A stretch of DNA of 64,000 nt from an uncultured Granulosicoccaceae bacterium (GCA_938006335.1 CALLMF010000007.1:1-64000); one strand, 5' to 3'. Counted from the stretch's first letter, positions 27,675 to 37,988 are shown. The notes: generated from the sequence alone by a model not told the origin. Numbers and translations are program-made.

Positions 27675-28598
27675 ATGATGGCTGCTTCCAACCTCCACGT
27701 GATCGACCAGCTTCAGGGGCCGGCCGACTCGCTGGTCTATCACGCCCTTGGCATGCCCTTCGCTCAGGCAGCGTCCAGCTCCACCACCGGGTTTGCACTG
27801 GTACGGGAAGATGCCTGTGTGATCTGGGCCAACGCCGCCTTTGCCACGCTCACGTGCATGCGCAGCTCTCCGGTCGGCGTCAGACTTGACGAGGAACTCG
27901 ATCTGCATTTTCGTCTTGCCGATGGCGAGGCAGCCCAGGCACTGGCCCAGGACAATGTCACTACCTTGAATCTCAGCCAGGGCCGTGATGACTCCAAGGT
28001 GACGCTGCACATCGCCGCTCTTGATGGAGAAACCCGCGTTGTCGTCGCGATGTCCGACGAGATCGCGCCATCGGTCTTCGGCAGTCACGTCGCTGGCAAC
28101 ACGATGATCGATCCCTTGACGCGTCTGGGAAATCTCCCGCAACTGCTGCGTCAGCTCGAAAATTGGCCGTTCCAGCAGGAATATTCGCTGCTGTGCCTCG
28201 ACGTGGACGGCTTTGGCGACGTCAACGAATCGCTCGGTCGAGCCGACGCTGACCGACTGCTGCAGCTCGTCGCAGACCGGTTGACCCGCGCCTCGCGTGC
28301 CGGCGACAAGGTGTACCGCACCGATGGAGATGAGTTCGTGATACTCCATCCGACCGAGCTGGACAACGAAAACGATACGCCACCCATCAGCATGGCAGAA
28401 CGCCTGATTTCGTTGTTCGAGCGTCCGTTTCGTCTTGACCGGCAGCTGGTGCAGGTTGGCGCCAGTATCGGGATCGCTGTAAAGTCCGAGAGCGACTCAG
28501 AGACGACCGGTTCCGACATCCTGTCGCGGTCGCGTGACGCGCTCAGGGACGCTCAGCGTGCCGGCGGTCAATGTTCACGGGTTTACAAGCGCACGTGA
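27675..28598 (+). CDS. GGDEF-domain protein with degenerate active site
   Basis: 307 aa. N-terminal PAS-like segment (about 33-130; FALVREDACVIWANAAFATLT) and a GGDEF domain (about 143-305). The signature is DGDEF (217-221), with the first Gly replaced. Lys is missing from the FK position (DVDGFGDVNE) and the usual G-H is G-R. The metal-binding first Asp and the Asn of the guanine pocket remain. It may be a weak cyclase or a c-di-GMP/GTP-binding signalling protein. No membrane segment or EAL domain. Stand-alone gene. Confidence 0.75.
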   Translation: MMAASNLHVIDQLQGPADSLVYHALGMPFAQAASSSTTGFALVREDACVIWANAAFATLTCMRSSPVGVRLDEELDLHFRLADGEAAQALAQDNVTTLNLSQGRDDSKVTLHIAALDGETRVVVAMSDEIAPSVFGSHVAGNTMIDPLTRLGNLPQLLRQLENWPFQQEYSLLCLDVDGFGDVNESLGRADADRLLQLVADRLTRASRAGDKVYRTDGDEFVILHPTELDNENDTPPISMAERLISLFERPFRLDRQLVQVGASIGIAVKSESDSETTGSDILSRSRDALRDAQRAGGQCSRVYKRT

Positions 28599-28698
28599 CG
28601 TTTCACTCGGGTTGTCCGTGACGCTGTAGTCATTGATGTCACTTTCCTGACCTCAATGAGTTCAACCTGAACGAATCTGTGCAAGTACGTACCAAAAC

Positions 28699-28731
28699 GC
28701 GATTTCTGTGCAATCAGGTACAGAAAATCGC
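28699..28731. repeat. Inverted repeat upstream of the polyol operon
   Basis: GCGATTTCTGT (28699-28709) and ACAGAAAATCGC (28720-28731) are complementary apart from one extra A. It ends six bases before the probable -35 box, so an activator or repressor site for the operon's AraC-type regulator is plausible. Confidence 0.5.
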
Positions 28732-28736
28732 CGATC

Positions 28737-28764
28737 TTGTACTGTTCCGTCATTTGTGAATAAT
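28737..28764 (+). promoter_or_regulatory. Promoter of the mannitol/sorbitol operon
   Basis: TTGTAC (28737-28742), a 16-base spacer and AATAAT (28759-28764) form a near-consensus sigma-70 promoter. The start codon at 28823 leaves a leader of roughly 50 bases containing GGAGG. Confidence 0.55.
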
Positions 28765-28822
28765 TTACCGTGATGTTGTTGCCCAGCAGCAACAATTAAC
28801 CGCATCGGAGGATTCCGCACAG

Positions 28823-30136
28823 ATGACGTATTTCAAGAAGGCGGCTCTCGCCGTCGCCACCGGCGCCGTACTGGCCGCTGGCACAGCGCAAGCTGAAACT
28901 GTGACCATCGCAACCGTTAACAACGGCGATATGGTTCGCATGCAAGGGCTGACAGACGATTTCACCAGCCAGAACCCTGATATCGAGCTTGAGTGGGTAA
29001 CCCTGGAAGAGAACGCGCTCCGTCAGAAGGTCACCACCGACATCGCCACCAAAGGCGGGCAGTTCGATGTAATGACCATCGGCACCTACGAAGTACCAAT
29101 CTGGGCCTCCCAGGGTTGGCTCGTAGCACTTGACGATTTGGGCGACGACTACGATGTCGACGACCTGCTACCGGCTATTCGCGGCGGCTTGTCTGTTGAC
29201 GGTAGTCTCTACGCTGCACCGTTCTACGGCGAATCATCAATGGTCATGTACCGCACCGACCTCATGGAAGCTGCCGGCATGGAAATGCCTGACGCTCCCA
29301 CCTGGGAGTTTATCGGCGAAGCTGCTCGCGCCATGACCGACCGCGACAACGAAATCTACGGTGTCTGCCTGCGTGGCAAGGCCGGCTGGGGTGAGAACAT
29401 GGCATTCCTGACCGCCATGTCCAATTCCTTCGGCGCTCGTTGGTTCGACGAAGATTGGAATGCCCAGTTCGACAGCCCAGAGTGGGCAGAGACGCTCAAT
29501 TTCTATGTCGACCTGATGAACGATGCTGGTCCGCCAGGAGCATCTTCGAACGGCTTCAACGAAAACCTGACCTTGTTCCAGAACGGCCAGTGCGGCATGT
29601 GGATCGATGCTACGGTTGCGGCTTCATTTGTAACCAACCCCAACGATTCCAAGGTTGCTGACAGTGTTGGTTTTGCACTCGCTCCGGACAACGGTCTTGG
29701 CAAGCGCAGCAACTGGTTGTGGGCATGGTCGCTCGCGGTCCCGGCTGGCACCCAGCAAGAAGAAGCTGCGAAGAAATTCGTTGCATGGGCGACTTCCAAG
29801 GCATACCTGGAACTCGTAGCCGAGAACGAAGGTTGGGCTAACGTACCTCCGGGCACTCGTACTTCACTGTACGAAAACCCCGAGTACCAGAAGGTCCCCT
29901 TCGCGGCGATGACGCTCGACAGCATCAACGAGGCGGATCCGACCAACCCGACGGTACAACCGGTACCGTACGTCGGTGTTCAGTTCGTAGCTATCCCCGA
30001 GTTCCAGGGAATCGCCACCGCTACCGGCCAGCAGTTCTCTGCTGCCCTCGCGGGTCAGACAAGCGTTGAAGATGCGCTTGCCAACGCTCAAGCGTTGACG
30101 GTCCGTGAGATGGACAAGGCCGGCTACCCCAAGTAG
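28823..30136 (+). CDS. smoE: Polyol (mannitol/sorbitol) ABC importer, substrate-binding protein
   Basis: CUT1-class extracellular solute-binding protein, 437 aa, signal peptide cleaved after A-Q-A (about residue 24). It resembles SmoE/MtlE of the polyol family, with FDVMTIGTYEVPIWASQGWL around residues 69-88 and FYGESSMVMYRTDLM around 134-148. The neighbouring polyol dehydrogenase supports the ligand. The leader has a good ribosome site. A pair of strong hairpins follows the gene. Confidence 0.88.
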   Translation: MTYFKKAALAVATGAVLAAGTAQAETVTIATVNNGDMVRMQGLTDDFTSQNPDIELEWVTLEENALRQKVTTDIATKGGQFDVMTIGTYEVPIWASQGWLVALDDLGDDYDVDDLLPAIRGGLSVDGSLYAAPFYGESSMVMYRTDLMEAAGMEMPDAPTWEFIGEAARAMTDRDNEIYGVCLRGKAGWGENMAFLTAMSNSFGARWFDEDWNAQFDSPEWAETLNFYVDLMNDAGPPGASSNGFNENLTLFQNGQCGMWIDATVAASFVTNPNDSKVADSVGFALAPDNGLGKRSNWLWAWSLAVPAGTQQEEAAKKFVAWATSKAYLELVAENEGWANVPPGTRTSLYENPEYQKVPFAAMTLDSINEADPTNPTVQPVPYVGVQFVAIPEFQGIATATGQQFSAALAGQTSVEDALANAQALTVREMDKAGYPK

Positions 30137-30160
30137 TCGAGTAGTTCTGTCCGTACTGAT

Positions 30161-30228
30161 CGGTTGAGGCGCACGCGTCTCAACCGGTCTGTCAGGGTGC
30201 GGGGCCTTTTGGCCCCGCTTACCTGACA
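30161..30228 (+). terminator. Double hairpin after the binding protein gene
   Basis: First stem CGGTTGAG / CTCAACCG (30161-30168 and 30179-30186). The second is an interrupted long stem: outer TGTCAGG / CCTGACA (30190-30196, 30222-30228) and inner GCGGGGCC-TTTT-GGCCCCGC (30199-30218). It probably attenuates read-through or stabilises the upstream message so that binding protein exceeds permease. Confidence 0.7.
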
Positions 30229-30261
30229 CATATGTCTCTGGCCCATTGATTCAGGCACATC

Positions 30262-31134
30262 ATGTCGACTACGCATACCCGTAACGCTGCGCGCACGATG
30301 ATGTCGCCGGCTGTCATCCTGCTGCTTGCCTGGATGCTCGTGCCACTCGCCATGACGTTGTGGTTCTCCTTCCAGAACTACAGCCTCCTGAGTCCGGGCA
30401 ACGAAAGTTGGGCTGGATTCAATAACTACAAGTACTTCCTGACGGACCCGGCGTTCTCGGAAGCACTCGTGAATACCCTTTTGCTTGTTGGCGGTGTGCT
30501 TTGCATTACCGTCATTGGTGGCACCCTGCTCGCCCTGCTGCTTGATCAACCCATGTTTGGTCAAGGCATCGTGCGACTACTTGTCATCGCTCCGTTCTTC
30601 GTCATGCCGACCGTGTCCGCATTGGTGTGGAAGAACATGTTCATGAATCCGACCAACGGGTTGTTTGCGTTCTTCGCGAAAAGCCTCGGGGTCACCCCGA
30701 TCGACTGGTTGGGACACCACCCACTGCTGTCGATCATTCTGATGGTGTCGTGGGCCTGGCTGCCCTTCGCCACCTTGATCCTACTTACCGCTCTCCAATC
30801 GCTTGACAGCGAACAGATCGAAGCGGCGGAGATGGATGGCGCCAGCTCGATCAGTCGCTTCTTCCACATCGTCGTACCGCACCTGGCGCGAGCGGCCACC
30901 GTTGTCATTCTCATCCAGACGATTTTCCTGCTATCGATCTATGCCGAGATCTTCGTCACCACCGGTGGCGGGCCCGGTAACGCATCTACCAACATTCCTT
31001 GGCTGGTCTACCGACAATCTCTCCTGAGTTACGACGTAGGTGTCGGATCTGCAGGAGGCATCGTTGCCGTGATCCTCGCCAATATCGTCGCCATCTTCCT
31101 GATGCGCATGGTCGGCAAGAATCTGGACCTGTAG
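30262..31134 (+). CDS. smoF: Polyol ABC importer permease 1 (SmoF-like)
   Basis: CUT1 permease of MalF type, 290 aa, six predicted membrane helices. The EAA loop reads EAAEMDGASSISRFFHIVVPHL (start about residue 190; E-A-A...G...I...P), the contact site for the ATPase. ATG 30262 starts shortly after the double hairpin. Nine bases separate it from permease 2. Confidence 0.9.
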   Translation: MSTTHTRNAARTMMSPAVILLLAWMLVPLAMTLWFSFQNYSLLSPGNESWAGFNNYKYFLTDPAFSEALVNTLLLVGGVLCITVIGGTLLALLLDQPMFGQGIVRLLVIAPFFVMPTVSALVWKNMFMNPTNGLFAFFAKSLGVTPIDWLGHHPLLSIILMVSWAWLPFATLILLTALQSLDSEQIEAAEMDGASSISRFFHIVVPHLARAATVVILIQTIFLLSIYAEIFVTTGGGPGNASTNIPWLVYRQSLLSYDVGVGSAGGIVAVILANIVAIFLMRMVGKNLDL

Positions 31135-31143
31135 GAGATAACC

Positions 31144-31974
31144 ATGGCACGCGCAGTCACACTCAATCGGCGGTTGTTCAACACCGGACTCGCCTGGACC
31201 CTCGGTCTGCTGATTTTCTTCCCGATTCTCTGGACGATACTCACCAGCTTCAAGACAGAAGCCGAGGCCATTGCACTACAACCGGCTCTGTTCGACTTCG
31301 AATGGACGCTCGCGAACTACCAGGAGGTCAACTCCCGTTCGAACTACCCGCGGTTCTTCATGAATTCCGTGATCATCGCGCTCGGCTCCACATTGCTCGG
31401 CCTGCTCATAGCGGTCCCCGCTGCTTGGGCAATGGCATTCGTCCCATCCAAGCGAACGCGCGGCATCCTCATGTGGATGCTATCGACCAAGATGCTTCCG
31501 CCCGTCGGTGTACTCGTGCCGATCTACCTGCTTTTTCGCGATAGCGGTCTGCTCGACTCGCGTATCGGTCTGGTGTTTGTGCTGATGATGGTCAACCTGC
31601 CGATCATCGTCTGGATGCTGTTCACCTACTTCAGGGAAATTCCCGGCGAGATTCTCGAGGCGGCGCGGATGGATGGAGCCAGCATGAAGTCAGAGATTCT
31701 GTACGTCCTGACGCCAATGGCGCTACCGGGCATTGCATCCACGATGTTGTTGAACGTCATCCTCGCCTGGAACGAAGCGTTCTGGACATTGGTATTGACG
31801 ACCACCAAAGCCGCGCCTCTCACCCAGTTCATTGCCAGTTACTCAAGCCCAGAAGGACTGTTTTACGCCAAGCTTTCCGCTGCATCGACCATGGCGATCG
31901 CACCAGTCCTCATTCTAGGCTGGTTCAGTCAGAAGCAGCTTGTCAGAGGCCTGACTTTCGGTGCCGTCAAATAG
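31144..31974 (+). CDS. smoG: Polyol ABC importer permease 2 (SmoG-like)
   Basis: MalG-type permease, 276 aa with six membrane helices. Its EAA loop [19 protein letters not shown] lies around residues 171-189. AGGAG sits just upstream of ATG 31144. Forms the membrane channel with the preceding gene product. Confidence 0.9.
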   Translation: MARAVTLNRRLFNTGLAWTLGLLIFFPILWTILTSFKTEAEAIALQPALFDFEWTLANYQEVNSRSNYPRFFMNSVIIALGSTLLGLLIAVPAAWAMAFVPSKRTRGILMWMLSTKMLPPVGVLVPIYLLFRDSGLLDSRIGLVFVLMMVNLPIIVWMLFTYFREIPGEILEAARMDGASMKSEILYVLTPMALPGIASTMLLNVILAWNEAFWTLVLTTTKAAPLTQFIASYSSPEGLFYAKLSAASTMAIAPVLILGWFSQKQLVRGLTFGAVK

Positions 31975-32047
31975 CGCGCTGTACGTAATCAGACGGCGGA
32001 AAGCCAATACGCGCTCACGCGCAATTCGGACACGAAAAACACTAGTT

Positions 32048-33052
32048 ATGGGCAGCATCACACTCAAGAAAGTCGCAAAGCGCTTTGGTGATATCGAAGT
32101 CATTCCTCCGCTCGACCTCGCCATCAACGAAGGCGAGTTCGTCGTATTCGTCGGCCCGTCAGGTTGTGGCAAGTCCACCCTGTTGCGACTGATCGCAGGG
32201 CTGGAGGACGTCTCTGGCGGTGTCATCGAAATCGATGGAGCGGATGCGACGAGTCTTCCCCCCGCCAAACGCGCCTTGGCCATGGTCTTTCAGTCCTATG
32301 CGCTGTATCCGCACATGTCCGTACGCAAGAACATCGCATTTCCGTTGAAGATGGCGGGCATGGACAAGGCAAGCATCGACGAAAAGGTCAACAAGGCCGC
32401 CGAGACGCTGAACCTTGCAAGTTACATTGATCGTCGCCCAGGACAACTGTCAGGTGGTCAGCGTCAGCGCGTCGCTATCGGTCGTGCCATCGTTCGTGAA
32501 CCTGCGGCCTTTCTGTTTGACGAGCCTCTATCCAACCTCGATGCTGCGCTGCGCGGCAACATGCGCATCGAGATTTCCGAGCTGCACCACAAGCTCGACA
32601 CCACGATGATTTACGTTACTCACGACCAGGTCGAAGCGATGACCATGGCCGACAAGATCGTCGTGCTCAACTCCGGTCGCATCGAGCAGGTGGGCTCACC
32701 GATGGACTTGTACCGTGAACCCGCGAACGTCTTTGTTGCGGGATTCATCGGAAGCCCGTCAATGAACCTGATCACCGGCAACGCAGCCACCGAAGAGGGT
32801 GCGACCACGATCGGCGTCCGCCCCGAACACTTTCACCTGTCGATGAGCGAAGGCAAGTGGCAAGGCACCGTGGGTGTGTCGGAAAACCTCGGCTCGGACA
32901 CATTTCTTCGGGTGGAAGTCGATGGCATCGGGACGCTGACTGCCCGCGCCGACGGCGAATTCCCTGCCTCGCTGGGCGATACGGTCTACCTGACGCCGGA
33001 CGGCGAACGGATGCACCGGTTCGACGCCAGCGGGCTGCGCATGGTTCGCTGA
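32048..33052 (+). CDS. smoK: Polyol ABC importer ATP-binding protein (UgpC/MalK family)
   Basis: 334 aa: Walker [10 protein letters not shown] (about residue 37), Q-loop [12 protein letters not shown], signature [17 protein letters not shown], Walker [16 protein letters not shown], switch THDQVEAM, then a C-terminal OB-like regulatory domain (TOBE) from about residue 240. ATG 32048 is used since it begins MGSITLKKV as relatives do; the open frame upstream overlaps the intergenic region. Confidence 0.92.
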   Translation: MGSITLKKVAKRFGDIEVIPPLDLAINEGEFVVFVGPSGCGKSTLLRLIAGLEDVSGGVIEIDGADATSLPPAKRALAMVFQSYALYPHMSVRKNIAFPLKMAGMDKASIDEKVNKAAETLNLASYIDRRPGQLSGGQRQRVAIGRAIVREPAAFLFDEPLSNLDAALRGNMRIEISELHHKLDTTMIYVTHDQVEAMTMADKIVVLNSGRIEQVGSPMDLYREPANVFVAGFIGSPSMNLITGNAATEEGATTIGVRPEHFHLSMSEGKWQGTVGVSENLGSDTFLRVEVDGIGTLTARADGEFPASLGDTVYLTPDGERMHRFDASGLRMVR

Positions 33053-33132
33053 ATGCACACTACTCTCGAACGATATCCGGGTGGCCACTCTGGCACCGGA
33101 AAGCGCTTTTTCTTGCAGGAAACCTTGACTCC

Positions 33133-34623
33133 GTGACCGCCCAAACAAGTTCGTCGGCAGTTGCCTTGCGACTGAATACCCTGCAGGATCTTCCTGCGGC
33201 GGTGGCTCGCCCACACTACGAACGTGCCAGTTTGAGTGCGGGGATCCTGCACATAGGTCCGGGAAACTTCCATCGTTCGCATCAGGCTGTGTACCTCGAT
33301 CGCCTGATGAACGATGGCCATGCGCATGATTGGGCAATCGTCGGTGCGAGCATCATGCCGAGCGACCAAAGGTTACGCGACATTCTTGTCGAACAGGACT
33401 ACCTGACAACGGTTGTCGAACAGGTTGACGGTGCAAGCAGCGCTCAGGTCACAGGCTGCATGATTGACTATCTGCCGGTGGCAGACACCGACGCCATCCT
33501 TGCTGCCATGTGTTCTCCTGACACGCGTATCGTCTCGATGACCATTACCGAAGGTGGCTATTTCCTGAGTGCCAGCACCGGTCACTTTGACCCGACACAT
33601 CCGGCGATCGCGGGTGAAGCCAACGCAGACACACCTGGCACGGTATTCGGCCTGCTCGTCGTCGCCCTTCGTGAGCGCCGCGCCGCTGGCACTCCACCCT
33701 TCACGGTGATGAGTTGCGACAACCTGCCCCACAACGGACGTATCGCCCGTGAAGCAACCGTCGGGACCGCGCGCCTGATCGACGAGTCACTCGCTGACTG
33801 GATCGATGAAAACGTCAGTTTTCCGAACGCCATGGTCGACCGGATAACACCTGCGACCGGAGAAAGAGAACTCGGCAGCATCGTCGACGATCACGGCATC
33901 GACGACCAAGCTCCCGTGTTTTGCGAAAAATTCATGCAGTGGGTACTCGAGGACAACTTTTCAAATGGGCGACCGCCGTTCGAGTTGGCCGGTGTACAGA
34001 TCGTCCCGGACGTCACGCCGTTTGAAATGCTCAAGATTCGGGTGCTCAACGGAGGCCATGCCTTGATCGCCTACCCCGCAGCCCTGCTGGGGATCGAATT
34101 TGCCCACGATGCGATGGGCAACCCGCTCATCAGCGGGTTCCTGGACCGGGTAGAGCGCGAGGAAGTCATACCGACGGTGCCTCCAGTGCCGAACACCGAC
34201 AAGGCCCAATATTACGAAACCATCGTCAGACGTTTTGCGAATCCGGCAATTGGCGATACCATACAACGCCTGTGCCATGATGGTTCCAACCGGCAACCCA
34301 AGTTCATTGTCCCGACAATTGCTGATCGACTGGCCGAGGGTCACAGTGTTAGCGGACTCGCCCTCGGTTGTGCCTTCTGGTGCCGTTACTGCGCAGGGAC
34401 CGATGAGCAAGGTAACTCCATCACACCCAATGACACCTCCCACGCCATTCTGCAACCGGCAGCACTCGCTGCGCGCGCGCGACCTGCAACCTGGTTGGAA
34501 CAGCCGGATATCTACGGCGATCTGGGCGAGAACGCTGCGTTTGCTGCCACGTTTGAAGCAGCGCTGAACGCGATATGGGCAGACGGAACGGAAGCGGTAC
34601 TGAAGCGCTTCAGCCAGAGTTGA
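33133..34623 (+). CDS. mtlK: Mannitol 2-dehydrogenase (polyol dehydrogenase, long-chain)
   Basis: Oxidises mannitol or related polyols to ketose with NAD. The N-terminal Rossmann part carries GPGNFHRSHQAVYLD (about residues 42-56). The catalytic K...N..H set is in MLKIRVLNGGHALIAY (about residues 299-314). 496 aa, near the usual 480-500. The only suitable start is GTG 33133, in frame and 80 bp after the ATPase gene. The ketose would feed fructose metabolism, which fits the frcBCAK set elsewhere in the window. Confidence 0.9.
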   Translation: MTAQTSSSAVALRLNTLQDLPAAVARPHYERASLSAGILHIGPGNFHRSHQAVYLDRLMNDGHAHDWAIVGASIMPSDQRLRDILVEQDYLTTVVEQVDGASSAQVTGCMIDYLPVADTDAILAAMCSPDTRIVSMTITEGGYFLSASTGHFDPTHPAIAGEANADTPGTVFGLLVVALRERRAAGTPPFTVMSCDNLPHNGRIAREATVGTARLIDESLADWIDENVSFPNAMVDRITPATGERELGSIVDDHGIDDQAPVFCEKFMQWVLEDNFSNGRPPFELAGVQIVPDVTPFEMLKIRVLNGGHALIAYPAALLGIEFAHDAMGNPLISGFLDRVEREEVIPTVPPVPNTDKAQYYETIVRRFANPAIGDTIQRLCHDGSNRQPKFIVPTIADRLAEGHSVSGLALGCAFWCRYCAGTDEQGNSITPNDTSHAILQPAALAARARPATWLEQPDIYGDLGENAAFAATFEAALNAIWADGTEAVLKRFSQS

Positions 34624-35552
34624 GGCCCGATGCCGTGTCTGTTGCTGCTCGCCAACCCCTGCCGCCGGAACTCGAATCCACCGAGGTGGACGAGCGCTCC
34701 GTATTGGCATTCCAACACGGATTTCCAAGTGAACTTGTCCGCTGGCATTGCCACGATGAATACGAACTCCACTACATCGCAGAAAGCGATGGCAAGGTGT
34801 TCATTGGCGACTACGTAGGGGCTTTTTCGGCAGGTCAGCTGGTCATGACCGGACCGCGACTGCCGCATAACTGGATCAGTCATACCAACGACCACGATGT
34901 CATTCCGATAAGAGACATGGTGGTGCAATTTCGTCAGGAACTGATCCCTGCGATTGCGGCCTCGGCTCCCGAACTCAAACCCTTGCTGGTGTTGCTGGAG
35001 CGCTCTCACCGCGGCATAGAGTTCAGCAAGATGGCGCCGTCTCGTGCGCGCGAGTGGTTTGAAAATATGATCGCCGCAGACGATGCCGCACGCGTCACCT
35101 TGTTACTCGACTTTCTGCTCACACTGTCGCGCCAAACAGACTATCGCCTGCTGTCGACCATGCCCATCCGCTCTGATGACGATGCAGCCGCGTTGGACAA
35201 GGTGGAACGAGTGACGTCCTATGTGACGCAAAACTACGCAAGTGACATCCCGCTATCCACCGTCGCCAATATCGTTGGCATGAGCGAAAGTACGTTCTCG
35301 CGTTTCTTTACCAAGGCAACAGGCAACGGATTCACCCGTTTTCTCAACCGGGTACGCGTCGCCAAGGCCTGTGAGCTACTTCGGGACACCGAAGAGCCCA
35401 TTACCGACATATGCTTCTCAGTGGGCTTCAACAACGTCGCGAACTTCAATCGGCGTTTTCGTGAGTTGAAACAAGTTACTCCACGCGAGTATCGTCAACA
35501 AACCCGTCTTCGCAATGCCGTCGCGCGGTCCAGCAGGACCACCCAAGCCTGA
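34575..35552 (+). CDS. AraC-family transcriptional regulator of the polyol operon
   Basis: 325 aa from ATG 34575, or 305 aa from GTG 34635, which would avoid the 49-base overlap with mtlK; the true start is uncertain. An N-terminal cupin-like sensor (HCHDEYELHYI) precedes an AraC double helix-turn-helix in the last 100 residues (STVANIVGMSESTFSRFFTKATG and ITDICFSVGFNNVANFNRRFR). Its place at the end of the transport and dehydrogenase genes makes it the probable polyol-responsive activator. Confidence 0.86.
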   Translation: MGRRNGSGTEALQPELRPDAVSVAARQPLPPELESTEVDERSVLAFQHGFPSELVRWHCHDEYELHYIAESDGKVFIGDYVGAFSAGQLVMTGPRLPHNWISHTNDHDVIPIRDMVVQFRQELIPAIAASAPELKPLLVLLERSHRGIEFSKMAPSRAREWFENMIAADDAARVTLLLDFLLTLSRQTDYRLLSTMPIRSDDDAAALDKVERVTSYVTQNYASDIPLSTVANIVGMSESTFSRFFTKATGNGFTRFLNRVRVAKACELLRDTEEPITDICFSVGFNNVANFNRRFRELKQVTPREYRQQTRLRNAVARSSRTTQA

Positions 35553-35696
35553 CCCAAGCCAGACGGCATGGCAATACGGGTGCGCCTTGCAAGCCGATCC
35601 TGATGGCGTAAGTGATGCCTCAGTGAGCGATGGTCGAGGTCCTCGCGACGGCGACCGACCGCATTGCCTGGCACCGACCGATGAAGGGCCTCCGGA

Positions 35697-37988
35697 TCAA
35701 CCGACTGGATAGTCATCGCCAAAGGTCATCCCGGCACTAAAGCGCCCATTCTGCTCGTGCCGGTACAGACGTCCGCCATGAGCCTCTGCAATCATCGCGA
35801 CCATGTGCAGGCCCAGCCCCATATGGCGTTCGCTGGCATCATTTTGCGTCGGTTCCCGCTGCTCGGACGGACTCGCGTCGCTACTTTCACTCTCGACCGC
35901 AAGCAGGTAGTTGCCACGACAGTCGCTCGGGGCGGGCCTGAGCACCAGGGTGATTGATGTGCCTTGCGCCGAATAGGTCACCGCGTTGTCCACCAGCTTG
36001 TCGAGCGCTTGCACCATCAGCGCAGGGGAACAAACCATGGTTGCTGGCTTTACAAGCGCTCTATGGATGATCTGGTGGTCTGGATAGACGTGTCGAAATC
36101 GTTCCACGCAATCATCGAGAAATTCCGTCAGGTCGATCGGCAGGTACTCGGCGTGTTCAATGGTGTGTTCCAACCGCGTCGACTCGACAATGGCGCTGAT
36201 GATTCGGTTGAGCTCCCGGGTACCACCGGCCGCCCGCATCACCAACGTTCTCGCGCTTTCTTCGAGTTCTGCGTGCTGAAGGTTTTCGAGCGAAGAGCGC
36301 ACCACGGACAACGGCGTTCTCAGTTCATGCGACAGATAGCGAGACAGTGTTTCCAGGTAGCGGTTGTAGTCGGCTGAACGCCCCAGTAGCGATGCCAGAT
36401 CTCGCGACAGGCTGCCGAGTTCATCTTGCGCCGCACTCGCCTTCATCGGTTGTTTGCGGGGTCGACCATCGTCGGCAACCGCTTGGCCCGCCGCTTGTGA
36501 AAGGCGGCGAATCCTCAATGACAGCCACGCGCCCCACGAGAACAAGACCAGTGCTGCGACCAGACTCGCCAGAATCAGCAGGCTGAGCAGTCGAGCAAGA
36601 TGACTACCCGTATACGCCGAAGAATGCTCTTCGTTGGATTCGTACCAGAGCCAGGCTGTTGGCGTGTCGTCACGCGTGTTCTGTTCCACAGGCACGACGG
36701 TGCCCAGCACACGGTCCCGGGCTGGCGTGACGTAACGGTGCGTTTCGCCGTCAACGATCACCGCATCCAACTCAAGCTCCAGCGGCCCGGCCGGATCAGC
36801 TTCCGCTTCTGGCAACGGAAGATCACCAGCAACCAACCATGCGAATACACGGAACAACACGGCATCCCACAGATTTTCGAACAGTGGTTGGCCAATCGCA
36901 TCTTCACGACGATCATTGAGTCGATCCACGTCGGCAACAAGACGCCCTACCCGGTCAAAAACCCGCGCGCGGTGGCCAGGCGGAACGCGCGATCGCAATA
37001 ACTCTTGTGCCGTACTACTGGTACGAAATACGGCAGGCACCGCGTCCAGCTCGGCGTGTCCGCGGACCATGCCTTGCATATCGTCAAGCGACAGGGAACC
37101 CACCGTAGTGGACGACGCCTCACTCGTTCGATCATCCACATCCAGCACCGCGATCCCAAGGCGCAAGGGAACGCCAGCGGTGCCGGAGGCAAACGACATC
37201 TCAACCCGGTAGCCGCCAGAACGCTGCTGCCAGGCCGCGCGGATATCCGTCAGTCGTTCCCCGCGTGACCGTATCGCTCGCTGCGTGCCACGGCGCGAGT
37301 TGGCCATGCTCGCAGCCAAAGGCTGTAACGGTCCGGGAGCCAGCGCACGCAACAAGACGTGTCGCGCTATTTTGTCTCCGTGCACCAGCAACACTTCAAC
37401 GGCATCACCGTTGGAGAGAAGCTGCTCGGGGTCAGGGCCCTCGTTCTCACCCGCATCCACGATGAGGCGCGGCGGTCGGTGCCACACAAGTTCATCATCG
37501 TCCACATCAACAAGTACGTGGAGTCTTTGGTCGCGCTCGGCCATCCGAATGCTGATCGAGTCAACGCGTGACTCGGAATACCTGATTGGCGCATGCGCCA
37601 GTGCCTGCCAATCACTCGCGTATCCATCAACCGTCAATGGCGCCGGTGACACCTCCACGTACAACTCACCCGGCGCAGGCGCTGTACTTCCCCAGTCCAG
37701 AACGGACCGTAACTCGTCGTCGACACTTGCCTGTGCCATCGACAAGCGAAGGTTCGCCACGGTCAATTGCTGCGCGTCCATACGCGACTGCAAGAGTGAG
37801 TCATGCAGTTGTCCAACGCTCTGCCATCCCACAACAGGTACAACGAGTGTCATCGCTCCTGCCAGCAGCATTTGCAGGCGTAGATTCACCTCAGCACTCG
37901 CTCCGAGCTGGCGCGGTAGCGAACCGAAGGCACCGTCACGAGTGATCGATCCATCGATAGCCGAGGCCGTACTCGGTAGCAATGGCAT
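35697..37988 (-). CDS. Sensor histidine kinase of the dedicated-sortase type
   Basis: 763 aa with two membrane segments (about residues 39-60 and 475-500) enclosing a large periplasmic region. That region begins with a carbohydrate-binding-like stretch (ELYVEVSPAPLTVDGYASDW). The cytoplasmic part has HAMP-like linker, H-box LSHELRTPLSVV, N-box DKLVDNAVTYS and G-box GLGLHMVAMIAEAHGG. Layout and sequence resemble the proteobacterial dedicated sortase system kinase. ATG 37988 overlaps the response regulator by 53 bases; the ATG at 38057 is possible but would add residues unlike relatives. Confidence 0.78.
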   Translation of the reverse strand: MPLLPSTASAIDGSITRDGAFGSLPRQLGASAEVNLRLQMLLAGAMTLVVPVVGWQSVGQLHDSLLQSRMDAQQLTVANLRLSMAQASVDDELRSVLDWGSTAPAPGELYVEVSPAPLTVDGYASDWQALAHAPIRYSESRVDSISIRMAERDQRLHVLVDVDDDELVWHRPPRLIVDAGENEGPDPEQLLSNGDAVEVLLVHGDKIARHVLLRALAPGPLQPLAASMANSRRGTQRAIRSRGERLTDIRAAWQQRSGGYRVEMSFASGTAGVPLRLGIAVLDVDDRTSEASSTTVGSLSLDDMQGMVRGHAELDAVPAVFRTSSTAQELLRSRVPPGHRARVFDRVGRLVADVDRLNDRREDAIGQPLFENLWDAVLFRVFAWLVAGDLPLPEAEADPAGPLELELDAVIVDGETHRYVTPARDRVLGTVVPVEQNTRDDTPTAWLWYESNEEHSSAYTGSHLARLLSLLILASLVAALVLFSWGAWLSLRIRRLSQAAGQAVADDGRPRKQPMKASAAQDELGSLSRDLASLLGRSADYNRYLETLSRYLSHELRTPLSVVRSSLENLQHAELEESARTLVMRAAGGTRELNRIISAIVESTRLEHTIEHAEYLPIDLTEFLDDCVERFRHVYPDHQIIHRALVKPATMVCSPALMVQALDKLVDNAVTYSAQGTSITLVLRPAPSDCRGNYLLAVESESSDASPSEQREPTQNDASERHMGLGLHMVAMIAEAHGGRLYRHEQNGRFSAGMTFGDDYPVG

